Assembly (NCBI GenBank): GCA_032622095.1
Contig: CP136063.1
Span: 217,947,982-218,011,981, forward strand
Origin: Siphonodentalium dalli
Lineage: Eukaryota > Mollusca > Scaphopoda > Gadilida > Siphonodentaliidae
Length of the DNA: 64,000 nt
Reading direction: 5' to 3'
This document shows, piece after piece, positions 32,741-44,230 of this stretch. The position numbers and the translations under genes were made by a program. Each line of letters opens with the position of its first letter. The stretch's first letter is position 1. Under the pieces are notes generated by a model. The model saw only the letters and a program-made list of their open reading frames with translations, was not told the DNA's origin and did not search any database.

Positions 32741-34402
32741 TTAAACAATACCGTATCCCTTTTATGATGGGAGCTTTGCTCGTGTAGCATTAAACAGTAC
32801 CTTATCCCTTTCATAACGGGAACTGTGCTGGTGCAGCATTAAACAGTACCTTATCCATTTCATGACGGGAGCTGTGCTGACGCAGCATTAAACAATGGCT
32901 TATCCCTTTCATGACGGGAGCTTTACTGGTGAAGCATTGAACAGCAATAAACAGTACCGTATCCATTTCATGACAATAGCTGTGCTGGTGCAGCATTAAC
33001 CGTACCTTATCCCATTCATGACGGAGCTGCGCTTGTACATCATTAAAGAGTGCCTTATCCCTTTTATGGTGGGAGCTTTGCTGGTGCAGCAACAAGCATT
33101 GCCTTTCATGACGGGAGCTTTCCATGTGCAGCATTAAACAGTACCATATCCCTTTCATAGCACGAGCTGTTCTTGTGCAGCATTAAACAGTACATTATCC
33201 CTTTCATGATGGGAGCTGTGCTGACGCAGCATTAAACAATGGCTTATCCCTTTCATGACGGGAGCTTTACTGGTGAAGCATTAAACAGCCTTATCATTTT
33301 CATGACGGTAGCTGTGCTGGTGCAGCATTAAACAGTACTTTATCCCAGTCACGACAGAGCTAAGCTGGTACAGCATTAAACAGTGCCTTGTCCCTTTTAT
33401 GGTGGGTGCTTTGCTGGTGCAGCATTAAACAGTACCTTATCCCTTTCATGACGGGAGCTGTGCTGGTGCAGCATTAAACAGTACCTTATACATTTCATGA
33501 CGGAGCTGTGCTGGTACAGCATTAAACAATGGCTTATCCCTTTCATGGTGGGAGCTTTGCTGGTGCTGTATTAAACAGTACCTTATCCCTTTCATGATGG
33601 TAGCTGTGCTGGTGTAACATTAAACAGTACCTTATCCATTTCATGGCGGCGTTGTGTTGGTACAGCATTAAACAATGCCTTATCCCCTTATGATGGGAGA
33701 TTTGCTGGTGCAGCATTAAATAGTACCTTATCCCTTTCATGATGGTAGCTGTGCTGGTGCAGCATTAAACGGTACCTTATCCCAGTCATGACGGAACTGT
33801 GCTGATACAATGCTGTATCCCTTTTATGATGGGAGCTTTGCTCGTGCAGCAACAAGCATTGCCTTTCATGATGGGAGCTTTCCATGTGCGGCATTAAACA
33901 GTACCTTATCCCTTTCACAACAGGAGCTGTTCTGGTGCAGCATTAAACAGTACCTTATCCCTTTCATGACGGGAGCTTTACTGGTGAAGCATTAAACAGC
34001 CTTATCATTTTCATGACAATAGCTGTGCTGGTGCAGCATTAAACAGTACCTTATCCCAGTCATGACGGAGCTATGCTGGTACAGCATTAAACAGTGCCTT
34101 GTCCCTTTTATGGTGGGAGCTTTGCTGGTGCAGCATTAAACAGTAGCTTATCCCTTTCATGACGGGAGCTGTGCTGGTGCAGCATTAAACAGTACATTTT
34201 CCCTTTAATGACGGGAGCTGTGCTGAGCAGCAATAAACATTGCCTTTTCCCTTTCATGACGGGAGCTGTGCTGAGCAGCAATAAACAGTGCCTTTTCCCT
34301 TTCATGACGGGAGCTGTGCTGGTGCAGCATTAAACAGTACCTTATCCCTTCGTGGTGGGAGCAATATTGGTAAATCATTAAACAGTACATTATCCCTTTA
34401 AC
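32741..34402 (+). repeat. 49-bp satellite, first array (about 34 units)
   Basis: Unit ACCTTATCCCTTTCATGACG, GGAGCTGTGCTGGTGCAGCA, TTAAACAGT. Units vary by substitution and small deletion, with some longer blocks repeated as groups. Open frames across it (CLMLHQHSS-like on the minus strand) come from the repeat and are not genes. A second array of the same unit lies at 36596-37116. Confidence 0.95.
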
Positions 34403-34424
34403 CCTTATTCCAATGTATCGTCTT

Positions 34425-34515
34425 TTGACGTCTTTTGTTGTAGCGTCCGTATCGTCTTTTGACGTCTTTTGTTGTAGCGTCCGTATCGTCTTTTGACGTC
34501 TTTAATTTTTGCGTT
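34425..34515 (+). repeat. 34-bp tandem repeat, 2.6 units
   Basis: GTATCGTCTTTTGACGTC followed by TTTTGTTGTAGCGTCC, repeated at an exact 34-bp period with the last unit truncated. Each unit contains TTGACGTC, a CRE-like palindromic core. Confidence 0.85.
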
Positions 34516-36595
34516 TTCAACACTCGGATTTGAGACTCGAATAAAGAGTAATAATGATGATTTACATTGATTGTGTTTTGTTCTGCTGGTGGTTAAGATC
34601 ATGAAGGGCACATATTAAATCCTTTCTTCCTTTGCTAGGCTTTAGATTTGCAAAATGTTTACTTAGAATACTGTTTTGGCCGACAAAATGAAAACAAACG
34701 AAATAGAAACACTTGGTTTCGACGAAAACGAAAGTTGTTGTCAGAGACGCTTCCTTGTTGATTGCGTTATGCGTGGCCGCGAGGGTAATCTATGTAAAAT
34801 ATGACAACTTGAAATTGATATTTATATTGGATTATGTATTATTTCTTAAGTGGTGATTTTATATTTCCAAATAGTGCAATATATACATTTTCCCCAGCCG
34901 TAATTAAATCGGCCACAGCTAAGCAAAATATCAGCGTGACAGTTGCGGAACTGGCCATTGGGATGTTTTTCCTGTCGACTTCACCCGTGAAAAAAGATTT
35001 TTATAATAATATTTTTTTTAATGGACTAACATCATAATGCAGGCACGTATTTTCCACCTTGCCTTCCTAAATATTAAAAAATGTTGACATAGAGTATGTT
35101 CTCAGTCTCGTATTGGCTGACAAAATGAAAAAAAAACGAAACAGAAACACGTGGTTCACTGGTAGCGAATTTTCGACGAAGACGAAATTTGATCAATATT
35201 TAATGTAGGTGAACTTCTCCACAAACCAAATGTTGGGAAACATATTCATTTAGTGTCACAATTGTTGTTTAATTTGAGAACTCGAACATTGCAATTCCAA
35301 ATTGATGACTCAAAGTGGATCTTTCTGCTTTTATTGCACAAATTTACTCTGCGAAATCAGGTTATGTCGGAGCATCGGAATATTATTTCCGGTTGTAATG
35401 TAACTACGGACGCGGCCGTTGTTGTGCTATCGGCGGGATTCTGAACACATAATTAAAACTTTTTAAAATATATTATCTACAAATTTAGTATATTAAATTG
35501 ATGAGATATTACTTTTATATATCCATCTGTTCAAGATTTCAAATATACCGCGCAAAAGACCATCGACCCTGATCGATCGAGAAAGAAATCAATAAAAAAA
35601 AGTCAATATCTCCTGGTTTGACATCAAGTCAGCCCAATGCGGGTGCTTCTAAATAAAGGCGAGTTTACAGTTGACATGCAGATATCTCAAATTCATCTTG
35701 GGAAACTTCTTTGCGTGTATGCATATATAATTACCGAGTATAAAGTAATAAGGTACTTATATCAACGCAATGTCGATAAAACAAAGAACATCCCAAGCGA
35801 CACATTCGAGCACCTGCTGGCGACGTCTCAAGTTAGCCCACTGCCATTTCGAACAATTCGCGCTCATTTTCTGTCATCTAATTAGCATCAATGGGGAAAC
35901 TCCACCCCTAAACTTGAGCCAATGAAATCAGTTCAAACTTCTAATCATTGATGTCATTGGTTGTCAATGAAAACATTCTAAGAATCAACAAAAAGTGACC
36001 TTTGAACATGTGGTTTTTGCACGAAAATTTACAAACTTTCACAAAGCAACGTGACGTAATTGCTAATAATTTGCGCTTTTATCGGAAGTCTTTTTACGAC
36101 TTTTGTCAAATCATGGTTTATATGATTAATGCACATCAAATATAAAGACATTTGGTTTAATTATTTTATTTATAATACGCTTTTTTGTTTTCAAAAATCA
36201 TGAATTATTTTTTTTTCAATCAGGACACGAATCCGTGGGTAAACAAACTTAAAGGACATACTCGCATAGGCATACCGTAAATTTGCATAAAATGTCATTT
36301 CTGACTCACATGTGTGATAAAATGAAGATAAACGGTTGTTTATATGCACACTATTTAGTTCGTCTATTGGTTTATGTTTCCATTATCTTATTCACAGATG
36401 ACACTTATTATATAAAGTGAAAGCTTGTTTGTTGTTGCATATCGGATGATACACATGGCACATATACCTGTGGCCAGTATTGGGAAACACCCAATGATAT
36501 TATAACGTCAAATTCCTGTTGGCTAACGTAATTACCTTCATACCTGGTGACGTTGGCTATATGACTGGTTTAACTACATGTGCTGTTGGGAAAAG
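34516..36595. other. Non-coding region between the two 49-bp satellite arrays
   Basis: A loose two-copy repeat is present (GGC(C/T)GACAAAATGAAAA, ACGAAA(T/C)AGAAACAC near 34676-34735 and 35113-35190). No gene recognised; open frames such as 35637-35885 lack domain features. Confidence 0.4.
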
Positions 36596-37116
36596 GGTTA
36601 ATGGCGGGATCTGTGCTGGTGCAGCATTAAAAAGTACCTTATCACATTCACGACGGAGCTGTGCTGGTGCAGCATTAAACAGAACCTTATCCCATTCATG
36701 ACGGAGCTGTTCTGGTGCAGCATTAAACAACATTATCCCATTCATGACGGAGCTGTGCTGGTGCAGCATTAAACAATGTCTTATGCCTTTCATGACGGGA
36801 GCTTTGCTGGTGCAGCATCAAACATTGCCTTTCATGGCGGAGCTGTGCTGGTGCAGCATTAAAGAGTGCCTTATACCATTCATGACGGAGCTGTGTTGGT
36901 GCAGCATTAAACAGTGTATTTTCCCTTTCATGGCGGGAGCTTTGCTGGTGCAGCATTAAACAGTACATTGTCCCTTTCATGACGGGAGCTTTGCTGGTTC
37001 AGCAATAAATAGTACCTCATCCCGTTCATGGCGGAGTTGTGCTGGCGCAGCATTAAACAGTACCTTATCCTATTCATAATGGGGGCTGTGCTGGTGCAAC
37101 ATTAAACAGTGTATTG
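36596..37116 (+). repeat. 49-bp satellite, second array (about 11 units)
   Basis: Same unit and orientation as 32741-34402, with many CATTCATGACGGAGCTGTGC variants. The arrays are about 2.2 kb apart and share variant types, suggesting they were once contiguous or exchange sequence. Confidence 0.93.
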
Positions 37117-37488
37117 GGGTTTTAGCGCCATGATATGATGTCCATTTCCGTGGACAGACAACCAGAGGAGGTGTGGTCGTGCCTTTTTGGATTTTGCGCA
37201 ACTGACGGAACATGCCATCAGTTAGGGGTTAACCGCTTGAGCTATCGACTTGGGGATTGGAACTTTGGCATTCATGTCTATTCTGCCCGATAGGGTATGT
37301 CCCATTTCGCTCGGTCCCCTGGTTTTGCATACATTCATAGCAAATTCGGCAGCAGAGTATGGGTTAATTTATTCATTTCTGCTGCACCAAGCGACTTGCC
37401 CGATCGTCCATGGATGCATAGGGGTATTCGTAAAAATATTTCAATAAACCCATGAAGTCGCATATGCATGTATGTCTGTTGATATATA

Positions 37489-37687
37489 GTTTCATCATTG
37501 TGCGGTCGAAACATCCACAGCGGTCTTGAAAAAAAACGACTTTTCTGGTTTTGCATTTTTATGTATAGGATGCAGTAAAAACAGGAGTTAACTGGCCAAA
37601 TGTCATTAAAACGTCGAGAAATCTGGTGTATACATCGAAATTGAGTACAAATTTCGGGATTGAAAAAAGACCGCACAATGATGAAAC
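37489..37687. mobile_element. 199-bp MITE with TA target and 19-bp perfect termini
   Basis: Inverted ends GTTTCATCATTGTGCGGTC and GACCGCACAATGATGAAAC, flanked by TA at 37487-37488 and 37688-37689. Non-coding interior. TA target fits the Tc1/mariner superfamily. Confidence 0.88.
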
Positions 37688-37689
37688 TA

Positions 37690-38132
37690 TGTATCGATCA
37701 AATATATATGTCTCAAAATTATCGGGGCAGAAATGCCCTTAATACCAATTTATAACTGCTTATGTGTGCAACATGATCCGGTTATTCTTCATTCGGAGAA
37801 AACAGCTCATTGGTTTGACAATTGCAAATGTGTCATTATCAATATTAGACATTAACTATATTATGTGTGTTATTATGTTGTTTTTGATATAAATGTTCGT
37901 TATTTTCAATTGTGCAACTGCCATAAATTGGTGTATTGCAATAAATATATCTATCTATCTACCTACACCAAAAGTGTTAACAGCCTATATACAGCTGGGC
38001 ATTATAGCACCTATACAAACTGAAAAGATATCATAAAGACGGTATGATACTAGAATTCTATATATACCAAATGTGAACCCAACAGCACGAATAGTTTCTC
38101 TTATAGAACATTGGGTGGGGGGGGGGGGTGCT
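37690..38132. other. Non-coding, possible LINE 3' tail
   Basis: AATAAATATATCTATCTATC near 37940-37965 looks like the short-repeat tail of a non-LTR element, but no coding part precedes it. A G-rich run near 38113-38129 abuts the next MITE. Confidence 0.3.
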
Positions 38133-38136
38133 TGAA

Positions 38137-38547
38137 AGGCCCACTTAATTTTCGAATCCCCAGATTACATTATATAAAATATATGCCATATTATATACTA
38201 TTTGAAAGAGGAAGCGCCAAAACATTGTATTTTCAACTTATTCGATGTAATAAACTGTGAACATGTTGTTTTTGTAGAGAAACTGACGTGTGTCTGCGCT
38301 TACATGTAATTATATTATTTTCATAATAACTCTATATATTTAGATATAGAGTTATTCCCCTTCCATTGAAAATGATTTTATGATTTCAGCTATTTTCTAT
38401 TATTCTAGGGCACCTTCTGAGACACAGACGTCCAAATGGTGATGAATTATACTATTTTAATCACATTTTATGGCACAGATTGTTATTAAAACCGTATATC
38501 AAAATACTATAAAAAAATAATCAGTGACTCGAAAATTAAGTGGGTCT
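38137..38547 (+). mobile_element. Complete TTAA-type MITE, family B
   Basis: 411 bp with inverted termini AGGCCCACTTAATTTTCGAA and TCGAAAATTAAGTGGGTCT, followed by TTAA (38548-38551). The left target reads TGAA, one change from TTAA. The inner region has a second inverted pair around TATATATTTAGATATAGAG. Related copies: 7818-8075, 39193-44225 (split) and about 46772-47196. Confidence 0.85.
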
Positions 38548-38551
38548 TTAA

Positions 38552-39188
38552 TCACGTATCTTGGTCCCGTATAATCCAATATAAGTTAAATCATTCAAGT
38601 AACTCTGAGATCCATTGGTCTAGTGATTTCAGGGGGTCTGTTTTATCAGTTTATTTATCCCTTTCTATACTAGATACTCATTGACGAGTAGTTCCATCAG
38701 AAAATGTTCAGCTAAGTTGGACACCCCTCCGAATGAATGATAGACTGTTCCAATTTATACTTTTTTAACTGATTGGGAGAATCCATTTAGTATAGAAAGT
38801 GTTAAAGGGAAAGTGTTAAATCTGTATCTCTGTCCCTTTTTGATTGGCCATAAATATGGGCAAATCCATTCCATAGATATATATGCCATTTTTATATTAT
38901 GTTCAGTCCCCTCGCTACGCTGGTCTGATCACTACCATCACGTATACAGCATGTAAGGAAATATATTTTTATTCAAGACTTTTGTCGGTTATAATTCATT
39001 TTGATTTGATCCGGCCAATTTCCGCATGGATATGGATAGTTCAGTTTATAATGATGCAGAGTGATGTAGAATGAATTGTAAGATTAACTGACGTGGTGGT
39101 AGTGGTCAGACCAGCGTGGCGATGGACTCAACTCTGCTTTGCCGTTCGTCACAGTTTCGTGTACCTAGGGACTTTGGAAACTTTTCGC
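38552..39188. other. Non-coding, dispersed GTCAGACCAGCG repeats
   Basis: CCCTCGCTACGCTGGTCTGA near 38910 and GGTCAGACCAGCGTGGCGAT near 39105 are opposite-oriented relatives of the repeat at 26580-26780, forming a loose inverted pair about 200 bp apart. Confidence 0.45.
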
Positions 39189-39449
39189 TTAAATGCCCAT
39201 TTAATTTTCGAATCACCGATTAATTTCTGCGCATGCGTGAGGTCCAGACACGTTGGTTATCTCGGAGAGAAAAATTGCTACAAAAATGGAGAAATGGACT
39301 GTGTATTTCGCATAATCTTCCTCTCTGGTGTAAACCTGTGTTATTTGTGACCAAATGGAAAAACATTCGGACAAAAAGAGGGACAGGACTCAGAAGGTGA
39401 GACGCCAAAACCACTTGAAAAAAACACGCGAACGGAAAAAGAAACAAAC

Positions 39450-40193
39450 ATGGCGGACAATTATCAGGACATTTCAGGTCAGTTAAAAAAGTTGACAGAA
39501 ATAATAACAGATGTCAAAGTTGGTCAGGACAGCCTTCGTAAAACAATAGACACTAAATTGGATAAAATGAATAACGAATGGAAGAAAGTTTTTGATGCTA
39601 AATTTAAACAGCTATCTGATGACATCGCATTAGATGTTAGTACAGAACGGGGTCGAATTGACAATCTCACTAAGGAGATGAGCGAGGTCAACCTGAAACT
39701 GGAGCAGCTTATCAATGTTAATCCCGCCGTCGGCGCTACCGGTGTGTCTGGGTCAGTTGTGTCTCGCCAATCTTCCGATGACAGTGATGTGAGTGTTATT
39801 ATCACAAATATTCCTGACCCAGTTGGACAAGAGGATGATAACTTATCTGAAATTATTGAGGACATGCTTTCACATATGGGCGTGAATGGGATACAGGGAC
39901 AAGTAAATGTGGTAGAAATTATTCGACTCAGAAAGAGAAGAATGGACAGACCAGCACTTGTAAAAGTAAAGTTTGAAACCCTTCAGCAGAAGGTATTGGT
40001 TCTGAGAAATAAATAGAGCTTGAACAGAAGTGCCAGGTTCAAGGACTGTTATATACGGAGCAGCAAACCCCACATTGAGCGACTAATAGAGATCAATGCT
40101 CGTACTTTGCTGAGCCAGATCCCCCAAGGGAAGGAATTCTATGTGTCGGGAAGCGGGAGAATCGTCAGGAAAGGTGACAGACAGGACAGATAG
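39450..40193 (+). pseudogene. LINE ORF1: coiled coil plus RRM-like and C-terminal domains, one internal TAG
   Basis: Starts at ATG (MADNYQDISGQLKKL). Residues about 5-90 are heptad-rich with charged residues and suit a trimerising coiled coil. Residues 115-188 resemble the L1 ORF1p RNA-recognition domain (VIITNIPDPVGQEDD, VVEIIRLRKRRMDRPALVKVKF). A TAG at 40014-40016 interrupts it. The same frame runs on for 58 codons with a typical C-terminal domain (RFKDCYIRSSKPHIERL, GKEFYVSGSGRIVRKG) to TAG at 40191-40193, for 247 codons in total. The role in the family is RNA binding and chaperoning of the retrotransposon transcript. The internal TAG probably makes this copy defective. Confidence 0.82.
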
Positions 40194-43100
40194 GATGAAC
40201 ACACATGTGCTACCCGTAATCCAAACGGAGACATTTCCATTGGGCAGATCAACATCAATGGCTGGACAAAGGGAAATGAACAATTGAAAACAAAATTGAT
40301 TAATTGCTTGAACACTGATATTGTATGTATTTCTGAAACCCACCTAAAACAAAATGTTTCTATTTCGGTATCTGGATACTGCTGGATTGGTAATAACAGG
40401 TCAATTATCCATAGAAATGCCCCCAAAGCGTCTGGAGGTGTGGGGTTACTTATTAAAGAATCAGTAAGAACCCATTTTCAAATCGAGGTCTTAGACAACT
40501 ATATAGATGGTTTTCTCAGTGTGAAATTCACCCCCACCCTTTCAGATGATGGGTTCATTATTTGTGCTTGTTATTTACCACCCGAATCTTCGCCATTTGT
40601 GCTTGTTATTTACCACCCGAATCTTCGCCATCTTCAGATTGTCCGATCATGTTATGTGGAGATTTTAACGCTCGTATCGGGTCCATGTCTGATGTAAATG
40701 AGGACTACGATAATCTTCCACAGTTACACAATATTGACACCACAGTCAATCAACACGGTCGATCATTCATAGATTTTTTAAATGAATCCAGGTTCTGTGT
40801 CCTCAATGGTAGACTAAATCCTGAAAATAATAACTTTACATCAATTAGTCAAAAGGGTTCTGCCGTAGTTGATTATATATGTATACCTCATGAATACTTT
40901 GACCTATTTACCAATTTCCGAGTGGTCACTCAATCAGTAATGCTTGAAACGCACGGACTACTCCGCTATATTGGCCAAAACAGTAAACCACCAGACCATA
41001 GGTTTTTGACGGTCAGCTTTCATGTTAATCCTATTGTCGGACAATCAGGGACGTCGAATGTGGGGCGGGGTGTATCGCATTTACCAACAAAACTGAAAAA
41101 ACCCCTTCCGGAAAATTTTCTTACTTGTAGGGACACAATAGAAAAGTTTGCGTGTCTGATACACAAAATTGAAACTATTGTTGAAACACAAGAAGCTATC
41201 GATGATACATATGAACAATTTAATACAATTTTAACTTCTAAATTATCTGAAAAAATTTCCAGTTTTAACAAGTATCCGAAATCTAAAAAGAAATTTAAAT
41301 TTGAAAAACCTTTTTGGAATGAAGAACTAACCCGATTGTGGCATCAAATGAATAATTGCGAAAAAACATTTTTGAAATTTAGAAATAATTCACGCGATAA
41401 ACGTAATGCACTTATTCGATTTAAAGATGCACGGCGGTTTTTTAATAAAAGATTACGTTTCCACGAAAGGACATATAAACGAGATTTGATGCTTGATATC
41501 GAAATAAATAGTAAGAATCCAAACTCATTCTGGGAATCTGTAAATAAATTAGGCCCCAAACGAAAAGTGATGACACCCGATGAGGTTTATAATAATGATG
41601 GATCAGTCACAAGCGATATACAAACAGTAATGGGTAAATGGAAAACAGACTTTGAACAACTGTATAACCCGAAACAGATAGCAGGGCAGTTTAATGATAT
41701 TTTTTATCAGGAAATTTTAAAGGAAAAATCGTTTATAGAAAATAAATGTCTAGACCCACTCTATGACCATAACACGCTGCTAAATCGAGCAATTACAATT
41801 GAGGAAGTAGAAACTGTCATTAACAATGCGAAAAATGGCAAAGCTTTTGGTCTAGATAAAATTCCATATGAATGCCTAAAATGTGAATCAGTAAAACCTA
41901 TTTTACATTGTCTTTTCAACTACATATTTGATACAGGATTACTACCATCCAATTGGAGACACTCGATCATTTGTCCTATTCCAAAAAACGGTAATCTTGA
42001 CCCACGTGTTCCCCTAAATTACCGTGGAATCTCCCTTATACCAGCATGTGGCAAATTATATAGCAGTCTCTTGAATAACAGACTTATTGAATACCTGGAA
42101 ATGCATCAATTGTTGGAAGACGAACAAAATGGTTTTCGACCAAAGAGGTCCTGCTTGGACAACATTTTTGTACTGACATCTTTAATACGAGGAAAACGTC
42201 AATTATTTACAACTTTTATTGACTTCAGTAAAGCCTTTGATCGAGTAGACAGGAATATGTTATTATATAAACTTTTAAAAATTGGCGTAGATGGCAACAT
42301 ATATCAATCCATTAAGAGCATGTATCGAACAACTTATTCGTGCGTTCGTGTAAATGGCCGAATATCTGACAAGTTTGAATGTAATTTTGGAGTAAAACAA
42401 GGTGACAGTCTCTCATCGACACTTTATAATATTTTCGTTAACGATTTGATTTCTGAAATAAAAAGGTTGAATATTGGTGTATCACTAGATGAATGTAAAG
42501 TATCTTCCATAATGTACGCAGATGATATTGCGTTAATTGCTGAAAACGAAGCAGACATGCAGACAATGCTTAACACCGTCGAATCATGGTGTCGAAACTG
42601 GCGTATGACAGTCAATCTGGATAAAACTAAAATTGTACATTTTAGACATAAAAACAGAATAAAAACAAACTATAATTTCTTATTCCAAAATCAGAGAATC
42701 GAAAAAGTGGATCAGTATAAATATCTCGGAATAATTCTCCATGAACATGGTAGTTTTGATACAGTAGCTGAAACATTAGCTAAATCATCAGGCAGGGCAT
42801 TGGGAGCGTTAATATCGAGCGTCCACTCTTATAGAGATATAGGTGTCAAAACGTACCTGAAAATATTCTTGACCTGTGTGTGCCCAGTTATGGATTATGC
42901 ATCCGCTATTTGGGGATATCGTAAATACTCGTGTATAGATATGGTGCAAAATCGAGCGTTAAGATACTTCCTTGGGGTCCACAGATTTTGTCCGCTTTTA
43001 GCTGTAAGTGGGGAATTTGGTATTCATTCGAGTCAAGTCCGAAGATGGCTTAACATGGCAAGACTATGGAATTATTTTATACACATGCAAGATGACAGAT

Positions 43101-43696
43101 TAGCAAAAATGGTTTTTCTTTGGGATCTCATGAATAATAGCGATGGATGGTGTGCATCATTTAGTAGTGTTTTGTCGGAAATAAATATGACAAGCACCTT
43201 TGAAAACCTACAGATATGTAATATACATGACCTCGAACGAGAGCTTTCCGCATTTAAACAGAAAACTTGGATTGAAAAAATTACATATGTACCAAAGCTA
43301 CGCACATACAGACTCTTTAAGAAAAATTATGCTATTGAAAAATATATTTCCATGAATATGGATAAGTCCCACCGCTCCATACTTGCACAATTTCGATGTG
43401 CGATTTTACCTCTGCGGATAGAAACCGGTCGATTTAGAAACGAGAAAATCGAACAAAGAATCTGCATTATGTGCAGCTCTGACAAAGTTGAAGACGAAAA
43501 ACATTTTCTTTTGTATTGTCCCTTTTACAATGACATCCGGATGTCTCTTTTAAATTCCGTCCCAAGATATATTAACGACATGTTTAAAACAGACCACATT
43601 GACGACTCTTTTAGTGAGCTAATGTTATTTCCCCAACAACTAGCAAAATTTCTTTTTGATGCTTTTATGCGAAGAAAACGATTCATATACAAGTAA
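40194..43696 (+). pseudogene. LINE ORF2: endonuclease-reverse transcriptase, single frameshift
   Basis: Endonuclease start QININGW near 40245, ISETHL near 40331, CGDFNARIG near 40657, VVDYI near 40867 and PDHRFL near 40991, so the catalytic Asn, Glu, Asp and His sites are present. A 35-bp direct tandem duplication (40560-40594 and 40595-40629) shifts the frame inside the endonuclease. The rest is open for over 1000 codons: GKAFGLDKIPYE, IDFSKAFD (motif A) near 42220, GVKQGDSLSSTLYN, YADDIALIAEN (motif C) at 42516, and a knuckle C-X2-C-X9-H-X4-C at 43462. Without one 35-bp copy the length is 1156 codons including the stop. No in-frame ATG lies between the ORF1 stop and the first endonuclease motif. 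Confidence 0.9.
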
Positions 43697-44230
43697 ATTA
43701 TACACCAAACGTATCAACATGTGAGAATACAAAATATATAAACCCGAATATCTCCAAATTGTGTAAGATTAAAATGAAATTCTCTACTTTATATTCTCTT
43801 TATATCATCACTGAGGATAGTCCACATGTGTTGGACCAAACCATGTACATACTTATACTATTAAGCGTGACATATAGGCCCTATGGGCCGGGTGCTAATT
43901 GTAATTGAAATATATATATATATTAATGATTTATGTATTGCACATGTCACGTTAATAAATGATTATCTCTCTCTATAGTGCCTCGATATACGATTTTAAT
44001 AACAATCTATGACATAAAATATGATTAAAATACAAAAATTCATCATTTGGAACGTCTGTGTCTCATAAGGTGCCCATAGAGTAAGAGGAAATAGCTGAAA
44101 TCATAAAAAACATCCCCCCGCCTCACTAACAGAATGTAATATAATTCAAACTAAGATATAGAGTTATTTCCCTTGGCATATATTTTATTTAATGTGATCC
44201 GTGGGTTCGAAAATTAAGTGGGCCTTTAGT

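Larger units (their letters stand above)
39223..43960 (+). mobile_element. Full-length APE-type non-LTR retrotransposon (LINE)
   Basis: 4738 bp inserted in a family B MITE, with a probable 5-bp target duplication GATTA (39218-39222 and 43961-43965). Order: 5' leader of 227 bp, ORF1, ORF2 (endonuclease, reverse transcriptase, zinc knuckle), 3' region ending GTTAATAAAT. Because the MITE context resumes immediately on both sides, the element is not 5'-truncated, unlike most LINE copies. It has one frame-breaking lesion (35-bp tandem duplication) and a nonsense codon in ORF1. Its reverse transcriptase is distinct from the decayed LINE at 12246-15031. ORF1 resembles the L1 type; the clade needs a tree. 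Confidence 0.88.
39193..44225 (+). mobile_element. TTAA-type MITE family B, split by a LINE
   Basis: Left part 39193-39222 (after TTAA 39189-39192) reads ATGCCCATTTAATTTTCGAA and CACCGATTA. The right part resumes at 43961 as GATTATCTCTCTCTATAGTG and continues through family landmarks to AAATTAAGTGGGCCT, then TTAG at 44226-44229. Without the LINE, the two parts join to match the family B copy at 7818, which shows the LINE inserted into an existing MITE. Confidence 0.85.

Noticed and set aside
32811-34390. Several 60-115 codon frames (CLMLHQHSS-like)
   Set aside because: All arise from the 49-bp satellite and shift phase with unit indels.
38880-39150. Inverted GTCAGACCAGCG pair as a new MITE
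   Set aside because: Arms are short (about 20 bp) and match a family that occurs mostly unpaired, so the pairing may be chance.
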